Below are positions 8,963-17,627 of a stretch of DNA of 64,000 nt, in pieces. A program made the position numbers and the translations under genes. The DNA is taken from the NCBI RefSeq assembly GCF_014334015.1, contig NZ_CP060488.1:3492501-3556500 (forward strand), read 5' to 3'. Source of the stretch: Bacteroides sp. M10. Its GTDB lineage: Bacteria > Bacteroidota > Bacteroidia > Bacteroidales > Bacteroidaceae. Each line of letters starts with the position of its first letter. Within the stretch, counting starts at the first letter, position 1. The notes beneath the pieces are model-generated. The model searched no databases. It was not told the DNA's origin and saw nothing but the letters and a program-made list of their open reading frames with translations.

Positions 8963-9985
8963 ATGGATAAGACTGATAAAAATACAATAGAAGAATTGCT
9001 TCCCCGTTATTGTGAGGGACTGGCAACGGAAGAAGAGCGTCTGCAAGTTGAGACGTGGATGGATGAGTCGGAAGAAAACCGGCGGATGGCCAAACAGATA
9101 CATGCTCTCTATCTTGCTACAGATACTGTTCACATCATGACGAAAGTCGACACAGAGAAAGCATTGACAAAGGTGAAAAGTAGAATGACAGGTAACAGAC
9201 AAAGGAAAACGACATGGTGGGAATGGGCGCAACGTGCGGCAGCAGTGCTGTTCATTCCACTTCTCGTTACTCTGATGGTACAACATTGGGGAGGAAGCGA
9301 ACAGGAATTGGCACAAATGATGGAAGTGAAAACAAATCCCGGAATGATGACTTCTCTGACATTGCCCGATGGCACATTAGTTTTCCTGAATTCCGAATCT
9401 ACCTTGAGTTATCCCTCACGCTTTGACGGCGACACGAGAAATGTAACATTGCAGGGAGAAGCTTATTTTGAAGTAGCCAAGAATCCGGAAAAGAAATTTA
9501 TAGTCTCTACTTCCCACCAGTCACAGATCGAGGTATTGGGAACTCATTTTAATGTAGAGGCTTATGAAAAAGAAGACCGGATTGCAGCAACATTGGTTGA
9601 AGGAAAGATAGGTTTTATTTATTCATCTGACAATGGTTCGAAAAAAGTACTGATGGATCCCGGACAGAAATTGGTCTATGATACAAGAGACAGTAAAGTA
9701 CAGCTTTATGCCACCTCCGGCGAGTCGGAAATAGCATGGAAAGAGGGAAAGATTATATTCAAGAATACTCCTCTCAAAGAGGGATTGCGAATGTTGGAGA
9801 AGCGGTATAATGTGGAATTCATTATTAAAAACGACCGCTTGAAAGGAGACTCATTTACAGGTACGTTTACCCACCAGCGTTTAGAAAGAATATTGGAATA
9901 TTTTAAAATCTCATCCCGAATTCGTTGGCGATACATAGATTCTGCTGATATAAAAGATGAGAAGAGTCGAATAGAAATTTATTGA
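8963..9985 (+). CDS. FecR-like anti-sigma factor (PUL 1)
   Basis: A 340-residue inner-membrane anti-sigma factor. The cytoplasmic N-terminus (EELLPRYCEGLATEEERLQVETWMDESEENRR) is the sigma-binding zinc-finger-like part common in this family. One membrane segment follows near residues 89-105 (AAAVLFIPLLVTLMVQHW). The periplasmic part holds the FecR domain, with TLPDGTLVFLNSESTLSYPSRFDGDTRNVTLQGEAYFEV (about residues 133-172), and the C-terminal DUF4974-like region FKNTPLKEGLRMLEKRYNVEF (about 270-290), which is thought to meet the STN domain of SusC. It would hold the sigma factor at 8253-8828 until SusC signals. SusC follows 169 bases downstream. Confidence 0.92.
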   Translation: MDKTDKNTIEELLPRYCEGLATEEERLQVETWMDESEENRRMAKQIHALYLATDTVHIMTKVDTEKALTKVKSRMTGNRQRKTTWWEWAQRAAAVLFIPLLVTLMVQHWGGSEQELAQMMEVKTNPGMMTSLTLPDGTLVFLNSESTLSYPSRFDGDTRNVTLQGEAYFEVAKNPEKKFIVSTSHQSQIEVLGTHFNVEAYEKEDRIAATLVEGKIGFIYSSDNGSKKVLMDPGQKLVYDTRDSKVQLYATSGESEIAWKEGKIIFKNTPLKEGLRMLEKRYNVEFIIKNDRLKGDSFTGTFTHQRLERILEYFKISSRIRWRYIDSADIKDEKSRIEIY

Positions 9986-10041
9986 TTTACGAACCTTAAA
10001 AAACGAATAATATGAAGAACAGAGCTCCTTAAAAGAAAAAA

Positions 10042-10074
10042 CATACGGGAAGATATTGGCGTATCTCCCGTATG
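10042..10074 (+). other. Strong hairpin between anti-sigma and susC
   Basis: CATACGGGAAGATA (10042-10055) pairs with TATCTCCCGTATG (10062-10074) with a single bulged A, loop 6. There is no T-run after it, so it is not a standard terminator. It may damp or process the transcript between the anti-sigma and susC genes. A tiny frame, MKNRAP, lies just ahead at 10012-10032. The second SusCD locus has a comparable hairpin at the same place (32326-32356). Confidence 0.7.
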
Positions 10075-10154
10075 AAAATAAGTAAATCTTTCTACTGCTT
10101 GTTTGGCGACAAGCTTAGATAAACTTTTTATTAACTTTAAGTCATTACAAAATT

Positions 10155-13100
10155 ATGCAAAATTATTGTAGCATCCAATTATTACGGATGATAAACTCGT
10201 TTTGGATTACCTTAAAACAAATCCCACTATCTATGAAACTATTTATTATTTGCCTCATTTGTTCTGTTAGCATCACATGGGCTACAGAAGTGTATGCGCA
10301 ACAAGCAATGATAAGTATTGATGTGCGTAATCAAACAGTAGGGGAAGTCTTGAAGGAAATAGAATCTCAATCGGATTTTGATTTCTTTTTTAATAACAAG
10401 CATGTTAATTTGGACCGCCGTGTTTCTGTATTTGCTACTAACAGTAATATCTTTCAAGTCTTGAAAGAGGTCTTTGCAGGTACTGACGTGAGATATTCTG
10501 TATTGGATAAGAAAATTATTCTGTTAACAGACATTTTATCTCCGGAACAAGATAAAAAAAAGAAAGTTTCCGGTAAAGTCGTTGATAGAAATGATGAGCC
10601 TATTATAGGAGTTACTGTTAAAGAGAAAGATGGTTCGGGTGGCACTGTAACAGATATTGAAGGGAATTTTAGCCTGCCCATATCGTCTGATCATGCAGTG
10701 ATAATGTTATCTTATGTTGGCTATCAACCTCAGTCTGTCAAGGTAAAGGAAGGTAAGAACGTAAAAATAGTCTTAGAGGAAGATACAAAATTGCTTGATG
10801 AGGTAGTAGTGGTAGGCTATGGCACACAGAAAAAAGTAAACCTGACCGGCTCTGTTGCGACTATTTCCTCAAAAGATATTGTAGAAACCCATGCGAGTAG
10901 CACTTCTACTTTGTTAGCTGGACGGCTGCCTGGGGTTATTTCAATGGCAGCAAATGGATTCCCAGGACAGGGAGCATCAGTGTTGATTCGTGGAAAGTCG
11001 TCTTGGAATGATGCACCTGTATTGTATGTTGTGGATGGAATTCAAGTGGATAAGGAAGCATTTGATGCCATCAATATTGATGAAATAGAGAATATTTCGG
11101 TTTTGAAAGATGCGTCTGCGGCGGTATATGGTTCGCGTGCTGCCAATGGAGTAATATTGGTGACAACGAAACGAGGTGAGAACGGCAGACCCAAATTTTC
11201 ATTTTCTACGAACTTAGGCATTTCTACGCCTACTGCCTATCCGGAATTACTTAACGCTTATGAGTATGCAACGCTTTGGAATGAAGCGCAAACTAATATG
11301 GGATATGATATAAATAACTCCTCGGATGCGCATTTGTTTTATGATGAAGAACAAATAAAAAGAGCACGAACAGAGAGTTCCGATTGGTTTGGAGAAACAT
11401 TTAAGAAACATTCATTGAACCAGAAATACAATATGAGTGTGAATGGTGGAAGCGACCGGATTAAGTATTTTATGTCTTTGGGGTATTTGAATGATGAAGG
11501 GATGTACGATGGAATTGATTATAAGCGCTATAACTTACGAGCCAATATTGATGCGAAGATTAATAATTATATCAATGTCCGTTTAGATTTAGAAGGGATG
11601 GAAAGTACTTTGGAACAGCCCCAAGTCGGTTCTGCTTCACTTTTTGAGTATGTTGTCAGACGAAATCCATTGGAGAAAATATATAATTCTGACGGTACTT
11701 ACTATGACATGGGCAGTAGACATCCGCTGGCAGAACGTGACGATAGTGGATATAAAAGAAATAAAAAGAACAATTATCGGGCTAAGCTAGGCTTTGATAT
11801 AAAGATTCCTTATGTTGATGGTTTAAAATTCAATGCATTGTTTAGTTATGTGCGAGGAGCGAACCATTCGAAGTCTTTTTTGACTCCTTATTCTCTCTAT
11901 TTGTTGGGCGATGACGGCAGCGTTGCCAATGAGCGTATTTTTGGTAAAACAACTCTTTCGGAAGAGATGTATATCGGCCATAATATGACATCTACTTTGA
12001 CATTGACATACAATAAAAAGATAAAAGGACATTCGGTTTCCGGTCTGTTCGTGTATGAACAATTTGAATCGTTAGGGTCCACTTTGGGAGCTTCAAGAAC
12101 TAATTTTCCATTTACATCCATTGATCAATTGTTTGCAGGAGGAGATGACGAAGAACAGTCGAACTGGGGAAATCCTTCCCAAGATGCTCGCAAAGGCTTT
12201 ATCGGACGTTTCAATTATGATTATAAAGGTAAGTATTTGGCCGAGTTTTCTTTCCGTTATGACGGATCATTAAAATTTCATCCGGATCGTAGATGGGGAT
12301 TTTTTCCTTCAGTATCTTTGGGATGGAGACTTTCGGAAGAAGCTTTTATGAAAAAATTTTCTAACCTGGATAATTTGAAAATTAGAGGATCATATGGTAT
12401 TCTTGGTAATGATGCCGTAGGAGGATGGCAGTGGCTGACTAACTATTCGTTTGGTGATGCTTATATTTTTAATCAGGCTCCTATCAAATCAATTGTGAGC
12501 GGTGGAATTCCAAATGTGGATTTGACTTGGGAAAAAACATCGACATTTAATCTGGGAGTAGACGCATCAATTTATAAGGGATTACTTTCCGTTGAAGCTG
12601 ATGTATTCTATAAACGTACATACGATATTTTGGGTTCACGAAACGCTTCAATGCCACAAACTTTTGGTGCAACTTTGCCTTCTGAAAATTATGGTGTTGT
12701 GAAAGTGAAAGGATTTGAACTACAGGTAAAGCATGATAATAAAATAGGAGACTTTCGTTATCACGTTGGAGGCAATGTGAGTTGGGCGAGAAATAAAGTA
12801 ATAGAAAGAGATTATGCAGCGGGAATAGAACCATGGAATAATCCGATAGGAAAAACGATGGGATATCGTGCATGTTTTGTTGCATTGGGATTATTTCAGA
12901 GCGATGACGAAGCTGCCGCATGGCCTCGGTTTAAAGGTACTCAACCGACGGCTGGTGATGTGAAGTATGCAGATTTGAATAATGACGGAATTATGGATGA
13001 ACGAGATAAGAAAGTCGTTTCTCCTTATAGTAACACTCCTGAAATAATGTTTGGCTTGAATCTTTCTGCTTCATGGAAAGGTTTTGACTTTAGTGCTTTA

Positions 13101-13514
13101 TTTCAAGGAGCCGCTAATAGAAATGTAATGCTAAGTGGCTTTGCCACCCAGATGTTTGTCAATGGCTCTTCTAATTTGCCTAAGTATTTGTATGACGACC
13201 GCTGGACTCCGGATAATCGTGACGCGCGTTATCCTAAAGCATGGGGGCCTGATCACCCTTCAAATAATAAAGCTTCTACATTTTGGTTGATTAATGGTAA
13301 CTACGTTCGATTGAAGAATATGGAATTGGGATATTCTATTCCGAAAGTATTATTATCAAAGGTCGGAGTGGAGCGTTTACGAGTATATGTTGGAGGAACC
13401 AATTTATTCTCAATAGATCATATGCCGGGGTATGATCCAGAAAAACAGGATGGAGGACCGAATTACTATCCTCAACAAAGAGTTTTCAATATGGGAGTAA
13501 ACATAACATTTTAA
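10155..13514 (+). CDS. SusC-type TonB-dependent outer-membrane transporter with STN domain
   Basis: Imports oligosaccharides through the outer membrane using TonB energy. 1119 residues from this start; an inner ATG at 10233 (MKLFIICLICSVSITWATEVYAQ) begins exactly at the signal peptide and may be the true start. Domains in order: STN (ISIDVRNQTVGEVLKEIESQ to KKIILL), carboxypeptidase-regulatory-like (VSGKVVDRNDEPIIGVTV), TonB-box region (LDEVVVVGYGTQKK), plug (SVLKDASAAVYGSRAANGVILVTTKRG), then the 22-strand barrel ending VFNMGVNITF. The STN domain marks it as a signalling transporter working with the anti-sigma/sigma pair upstream. Paired with SusD 11 bases downstream. Codons are AT-rich compared with the housekeeping genes. 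Confidence 0.97.
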   Translation: MQNYCSIQLLRMINSFWITLKQIPLSMKLFIICLICSVSITWATEVYAQQAMISIDVRNQTVGEVLKEIESQSDFDFFFNNKHVNLDRRVSVFATNSNIFQVLKEVFAGTDVRYSVLDKKIILLTDILSPEQDKKKKVSGKVVDRNDEPIIGVTVKEKDGSGGTVTDIEGNFSLPISSDHAVIMLSYVGYQPQSVKVKEGKNVKIVLEEDTKLLDEVVVVGYGTQKKVNLTGSVATISSKDIVETHASSTSTLLAGRLPGVISMAANGFPGQGASVLIRGKSSWNDAPVLYVVDGIQVDKEAFDAINIDEIENISVLKDASAAVYGSRAANGVILVTTKRGENGRPKFSFSTNLGISTPTAYPELLNAYEYATLWNEAQTNMGYDINNSSDAHLFYDEEQIKRARTESSDWFGETFKKHSLNQKYNMSVNGGSDRIKYFMSLGYLNDEGMYDGIDYKRYNLRANIDAKINNYINVRLDLEGMESTLEQPQVGSASLFEYVVRRNPLEKIYNSDGTYYDMGSRHPLAERDDSGYKRNKKNNYRAKLGFDIKIPYVDGLKFNALFSYVRGANHSKSFLTPYSLYLLGDDGSVANERIFGKTTLSEEMYIGHNMTSTLTLTYNKKIKGHSVSGLFVYEQFESLGSTLGASRTNFPFTSIDQLFAGGDDEEQSNWGNPSQDARKGFIGRFNYDYKGKYLAEFSFRYDGSLKFHPDRRWGFFPSVSLGWRLSEEAFMKKFSNLDNLKIRGSYGILGNDAVGGWQWLTNYSFGDAYIFNQAPIKSIVSGGIPNVDLTWEKTSTFNLGVDASIYKGLLSVEADVFYKRTYDILGSRNASMPQTFGATLPSENYGVVKVKGFELQVKHDNKIGDFRYHVGGNVSWARNKVIERDYAAGIEPWNNPIGKTMGYRACFVALGLFQSDDEAAAWPRFKGTQPTAGDVKYADLNNDGIMDERDKKVVSPYSNTPEIMFGLNLSASWKGFDFSALFQGAANRNVMLSGFATQMFVNGSSNLPKYLYDDRWTPDNRDARYPKAWGPDHPSNNKASTFWLINGNYVRLKNMELGYSIPKVLLSKVGVERLRVYVGGTNLFSIDHMPGYDPEKQDGGPNYYPQQRVFNMGVNITF

Positions 13515-13525
13515 ATGAGTATACA

Positions 13526-15253
13526 ATGAAAAAATATATATTTTATTTAATTGCATTTTTAGCCATATCTTGCGAAGATGTTTTGGATAAAAAAAATTTA
13601 GGTGCTATTGATGATTCATATGTCTGGAGCGATCCTAATATGATAGAGTTGAACGTTAATTCATTTTATGTAAATTGGATGCCTGCCGGTTTATTTAAAC
13701 AATCTGCACTTATTCAAAATGGAATTATTTCTGATGAAGCCCGTAGTGGATATAATGGTCGTGCGGTGAATATTATAAATGGAGTTCGTTTTGGAGCGGA
13801 TCGCACAGATGTGCCTTTTCAAAACTGGTATTATGGCGGTATACGCAAGGCAAACGAGTTTTTGCAGAATATTGAAGAACGTTATATTTTGCCGGCTAAT
13901 GCTACTCAAGCTCAAAAGGACCAACGTGACCGTTTTATAGGAGAGGTGAGATTTTATCGTGCTCATTTATATTGGGAGATGATAAAAGTGTATGGAGGAG
14001 TGCCAATCATAACTAAAGTCATTGACAAGGATGAAACGGATGAGAGTCTATTGTATCCTAAAAGAAATACGACAGAGGAGAGTTTTACTTTTGTCATTAA
14101 AGAACTGAAAGAGGCTGCGGATTTATTACCGATTACATACAGTGGAGATAATTGGGGAAGAATAACAAAGGGAGCAGCACTTGCATATTGTGCCAGAATA
14201 CAATTGTATAAGGCAAGTCCGATGTTTAATCCCTCCAATGAAAGAAAATATTGGAAGGATGCATATGACACCTATAAAGATGTGATTGAACTGGATATTT
14301 ATGATTTGCATCCGACATTCTCCGAAATCTGGAAAGAAAAAGGAGAAAATAACAAAGAAATCATATGGTTTAAAGATTATAAAAAAGGAACCATTACTCA
14401 CGGTTGGGATGCTGGTAATATGATGCGTTCGCAGGCAGTGGGCGATGCGACAGCCAATTGTCCGGTACAAGAGTTGGTCGATGCATTTCCGATGAAAGAT
14501 GGTACGCCGTATGTAAAAAGTAATCCGGAAACCAATCCGTATGATTATCGTGACCCTCGGCTTAGAGAAACTGTTGTATGGAATGGGGATACATACGGTC
14601 CAAGAAATGAAAAGGTGTATACATTCGTTTCGGAATCTACCGATCCTAATTCTCCTATGTATAATTTTGATGGCATCGACTCTCACCAATCGGCAACAAG
14701 CACAGGATATTATATGCGAAAGATGAAAGATGAATCTCTGGATGGAACCAAAGGGGATTACGGATATGGAAAAGGGAGCTATACACAATGGGTTGAACTT
14801 CGATATGCGGAAGTATTATTGGGGTTGGCTGAAGCTGCGAATGAAATTGGAGAAACGGAGGAAGGTGTCGAACAATTAAAGTTGATTCGTGATCGTGCCG
14901 GTATACTTCCGGGAGAAAATAAACGTTATGGAATACCTGAAAATATATCAATGGATGATTTCAGAACGTTGGTTCAAAATGAGAGATATATAGAATTGGC
15001 TTTTGAGGATAAACGTTATTGGGATCTGCGTCGTTGGAAATTGGCACATCTTAAATTGAATAATCAGCTGACAGCAATGGAGATACGTAAAAAAATAAAT
15101 GGTAAAGAGGTTTCATATACGTATACACGTCGTGTACAACGTCACGATAAAACAAATAAACCGGTGTTTTTAGAGAAATTCTATTTTCTGCCTTTGCCTA
15201 AAGAAGAATTACTAAGAAATCCGAATTTGGAACAAAATGAAGAATGGAAATAA
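13526..15253 (+). CDS. SusD/RagB family glycan-binding lipoprotein
   Basis: A 575-residue outer-membrane lipoprotein that caps the SusC channel and delivers glycan to it. The leader KYIFYLIAFLAISC gives a lipobox with Cys at residue 16. The N-terminal SusD-like region contains IRKANEFLQNIEE and the helical TPR-like part EVRFYRAHLYWEMIKVYGGVPII, typical of the family. The C-terminal RagB part contains RYAEVLLGLAEAANEIGE, ERYIELAFEDKRYWDLRRW and the closing FYFLPLPKEELLRNPNLEQN, the usual SusD ending. It follows SusC by 11 bases and is followed after 6 bases by a small lipoprotein gene, so the three are one operon. Confidence 0.96.
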   Translation: MKKYIFYLIAFLAISCEDVLDKKNLGAIDDSYVWSDPNMIELNVNSFYVNWMPAGLFKQSALIQNGIISDEARSGYNGRAVNIINGVRFGADRTDVPFQNWYYGGIRKANEFLQNIEERYILPANATQAQKDQRDRFIGEVRFYRAHLYWEMIKVYGGVPIITKVIDKDETDESLLYPKRNTTEESFTFVIKELKEAADLLPITYSGDNWGRITKGAALAYCARIQLYKASPMFNPSNERKYWKDAYDTYKDVIELDIYDLHPTFSEIWKEKGENNKEIIWFKDYKKGTITHGWDAGNMMRSQAVGDATANCPVQELVDAFPMKDGTPYVKSNPETNPYDYRDPRLRETVVWNGDTYGPRNEKVYTFVSESTDPNSPMYNFDGIDSHQSATSTGYYMRKMKDESLDGTKGDYGYGKGSYTQWVELRYAEVLLGLAEAANEIGETEEGVEQLKLIRDRAGILPGENKRYGIPENISMDDFRTLVQNERYIELAFEDKRYWDLRRWKLAHLKLNNQLTAMEIRKKINGKEVSYTYTRRVQRHDKTNKPVFLEKFYFLPLPKEELLRNPNLEQNEEWK

Positions 15254-15259
15254 AAGAAT

Positions 15260-15934
15260 ATGATTATGAAAAGATTTTATTTATATATATTAGTATGTAT
15301 TTTCGTTGGTTATTCATGTGATGATATGAATGAATTTGACCAAGGAACATTGAAAGGATATGTTCTGGATGCAGTAACGGGTGAAGGATTGGCTGATGTG
15401 GATGTGGTTTTGGAACCGGTTGTTGCTGCTAATGGCAGTGTGACTTCAAAGTCTGATGGCCATTTTAATTTATCGCGTTTAGTTGCGGGTACATATAGTG
15501 TGAATGTTCGTAAGAACGGGGCTTCCATTATAGATAACGCACAGGATGAAATAATAATAACGAATGGTTGTGTTCTTGATAAGGAATATAAATTGACTCC
15601 AAGAGTGTCAGTCTTTGATTTTAGTGTTGACTATGATAAGAATGACCCTACGAAATTTATTGTACATTTTAAGGCACGTGGAAATCAGGGTAATAAATTA
15701 AATTATTATTCAGTGATGTGGGATGAATATCCGGATTTTAAATTTGGAGACTTGCCTAATACTCAAAAAAAGGCAGTAAAGTATGCAGCTTCAGAAGAGG
15801 CGGAAGTTACATATGAGATGAATGGGCTGAATTTGAAAAGGGGAACTACTTATTACATACGTGTAGGGGTAACCCACATTGCTAATGGTGGAGATTATAA
15901 CCATAGTAAAATGATTCCGGTGATATTTGAGTAA
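15260..15934 (+). CDS. Small surface lipoprotein with carboxypeptidase-regulatory-like domain
   Basis: A 224-residue lipoprotein placed where SusE/SusF-like or DUF3823-like proteins sit, and probably an accessory glycan-binding protein on the cell surface. The leader LYILVCIFVGYSC ends in a lipobox. Residues about 30-110 (LKGYVLDAVTGEGLADVDVVLEP; SDGHFNLSRLVAGTYSVNVRKNG) form a beta-sandwich of the carboxypeptidase-regulatory type. Residues 115-224 look like a fibronectin-type III domain (YYSVMWDEYPDF; LKRGTTYYIRVGVTHIANGG). The order resembles DUF3823 proteins, but I cannot confirm the family. The start may be the second ATG at 15266. A GC-rich hairpin follows. Confidence 0.75.
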   Translation: MIMKRFYLYILVCIFVGYSCDDMNEFDQGTLKGYVLDAVTGEGLADVDVVLEPVVAANGSVTSKSDGHFNLSRLVAGTYSVNVRKNGASIIDNAQDEIIITNGCVLDKEYKLTPRVSVFDFSVDYDKNDPTKFIVHFKARGNQGNKLNYYSVMWDEYPDFKFGDLPNTQKKAVKYAASEEAEVTYEMNGLNLKRGTTYYIRVGVTHIANGGDYNHSKMIPVIFE

Positions 15935-15966
15935 ATAATAAAATTTTGCAATAAGATATTGATAGT

Positions 15967-15990
15967 AGGAGGGATGATTCCCTCCTGCTT
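15967..15990 (+). terminator. Possible partial terminator or attenuator within the PUL
   Basis: AGGAGGG (15967-15973) pairs perfectly with CCCTCCT (15980-15986), loop 6, followed by GCTTTAG with only a weak T-run. It would lower transcription of the enzyme genes relative to susCD, or protect the susCD mRNA 3' end. The 141-bp gap shows nothing else clear. Confidence 0.5.
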
Positions 15991-16075
15991 TAGAATTGTT
16001 CACCATAAAAATTAGCTCTAATATCGGAAGATTAATCGCAGCAAACATACTTTTTGTATTAAAAATGAATCAAAG

Positions 16076-17533
16076 ATGAAAAATAGTTTTTTTGTTTCGG
16101 GATTGTGTTTATTAACTGCTTCTCAAGACATAGAAGCAAAGGATAATAAACTGGATAATATGAATATACTTTTTATTCAAGCAGATCAACATCGTTATGA
16201 CTGCACTGGATTTTCTCAGAAGGGGCTTGTGAAAACCCCTAATATCGATAAACTGGCTTCAGAAGGAGTTGTTTTTACTAATTCTTATTCGTGTATACCT
16301 ACAAGTTGTCCTGCCCGGCAGAGTTTGATTTCCGGCAAATGGCCGGAACAACATAAAGGGCTTTGGAATTATGATATAACGCTGCCTGTCACTCCATTCG
16401 ATGGTCCGACGTGGACGGAGAAACTATCTGAAAAAGAGATTAAGATGGGGTATGTTGGAAAATGGCATGTCAGCGACCGGAAATCACCTAAAGATTTTGG
16501 ATTCGATGATTATGTGCCGGAATGGAGCTATAATAATTGGCGTAAAAAGAACAAATTGCCGGATTATGTGTGGCAGGATTCCCGTTGGGTGATGGGAGGA
16601 TATGATCCGGTTGATAAAATGCAATCTCGTACACATTGGTTGGCACAACGTGTGATAGAAATGATAAAGAAATATCAATCTGAAGGTGAAAAATGGCATA
16701 TTCGTTTTGATACAAGTGATCCGCATTTGCCATGCTACCCCGTCCGTGAATTTCTTACAATGTATGAGAAGGATAAAATACGTGAATGGCCGAATTATAG
16801 AGATGATTTGTCAAATAAACCCTATATCCAAAGACAGCAGATTTATAATTGGGAACTGGAAGATTCGGACTGGGAGATGTGGCAAGGATACTTGCAACGT
16901 TATTTTGCCAATATTACTCAATTGGATGATGCCGTGGGTATGGTTGTTGAGGCTTTGAAAGAAATGGGAATATATGAGAATACGCTTATTGTATATACAA
17001 CAGATCATGGAGACGCTGCCGGTTCACATAATATGGTGGATAAGCATTATGTAATGTATGAGGAGGAAGTGCATGTACCTTTGGTAATGAAAATTCCCGG
17101 AGTATCACATCGGATAGTCGACCAGTTTGTCAATAACCAGTTGGATATGGCTGCTACCTTCTGTGATATGTATCAACTGGATTATAAAACACAGGGAGAA
17201 TCTTTATTGCCTTTGATTGAGGGGAAAAAGGAAGCGGTAGAATGGAGGAAATATGCGTTCAGCAATTATAATGGTCAACAATTTGGTTTGTTCGTGCAAC
17301 GTATGATACGAGATAAGCGTATGAAATATGTATGGAACCTTACGGATACGGATGAATTGTATGATTTGGAAAATGATCCTTGGGAATTGAATAATTTAGT
17401 TTATTCAAAAGAATATAAAGCGGAACTTGCTCGTTTGAGAAAAGCTCTTTACGAGGACTTGAAGCATAGAAAAGATCCGTTGATTTGGCAGAATGCGGCA
17501 AAAAGGCAACTGATCGATAACAAAAAGTTGTAA
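16076..17533 (+). CDS. S1-family sulfatase, Ser-type (first of three)
   Basis: Hydrolyses a sulfate ester from a glycan in the periplasm, after a maturase turns the active-site Ser into formylglycine. 485 residues with an N-terminal signal peptide (SFFVSGLCLLTA). The metal site begins with NILFIQADQHRYD. The signature is SCPARQSLISG, with Ser77 at the formylglycine position and Arg81 four residues later. The second metal region is YTTDHGDAAGSHNMVDKHYVMYEE. Length and order fit family S1 arylsulfatase-type enzymes. Maturation would need an anaerobic sulfatase-maturating enzyme (anSME), which is not in this window. First enzyme gene of the PUL, 141 bases after the lipoprotein gene. Confidence 0.93.
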   Translation: MKNSFFVSGLCLLTASQDIEAKDNKLDNMNILFIQADQHRYDCTGFSQKGLVKTPNIDKLASEGVVFTNSYSCIPTSCPARQSLISGKWPEQHKGLWNYDITLPVTPFDGPTWTEKLSEKEIKMGYVGKWHVSDRKSPKDFGFDDYVPEWSYNNWRKKNKLPDYVWQDSRWVMGGYDPVDKMQSRTHWLAQRVIEMIKKYQSEGEKWHIRFDTSDPHLPCYPVREFLTMYEKDKIREWPNYRDDLSNKPYIQRQQIYNWELEDSDWEMWQGYLQRYFANITQLDDAVGMVVEALKEMGIYENTLIVYTTDHGDAAGSHNMVDKHYVMYEEEVHVPLVMKIPGVSHRIVDQFVNNQLDMAATFCDMYQLDYKTQGESLLPLIEGKKEAVEWRKYAFSNYNGQQFGLFVQRMIRDKRMKYVWNLTDTDELYDLENDPWELNNLVYSKEYKAELARLRKALYEDLKHRKDPLIWQNAAKRQLIDNKKL

Positions 17534-17627
17534 TGTGTAGGAGTATAATCACTGGTTACGTGATTGCAGTCAGTGACAATTGGAATCTTTTTCAATAGGT
17601 ATAAACATAGATAAATTGTATAGTGAG

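Noticed and set aside
10012..10032. A six-residue leader peptide, MKNRAP, before the hairpin
   Set aside because: It is too short and has no run of a regulating amino acid, and there is no T-run terminator after the hairpin, so a classic attenuator is not supported.
14126..14788. A 220-codon minus-strand frame rich in Ile, Arg and His
   Set aside because: It is antisense to SusD and of odd composition, typical of a reverse-frame artefact.
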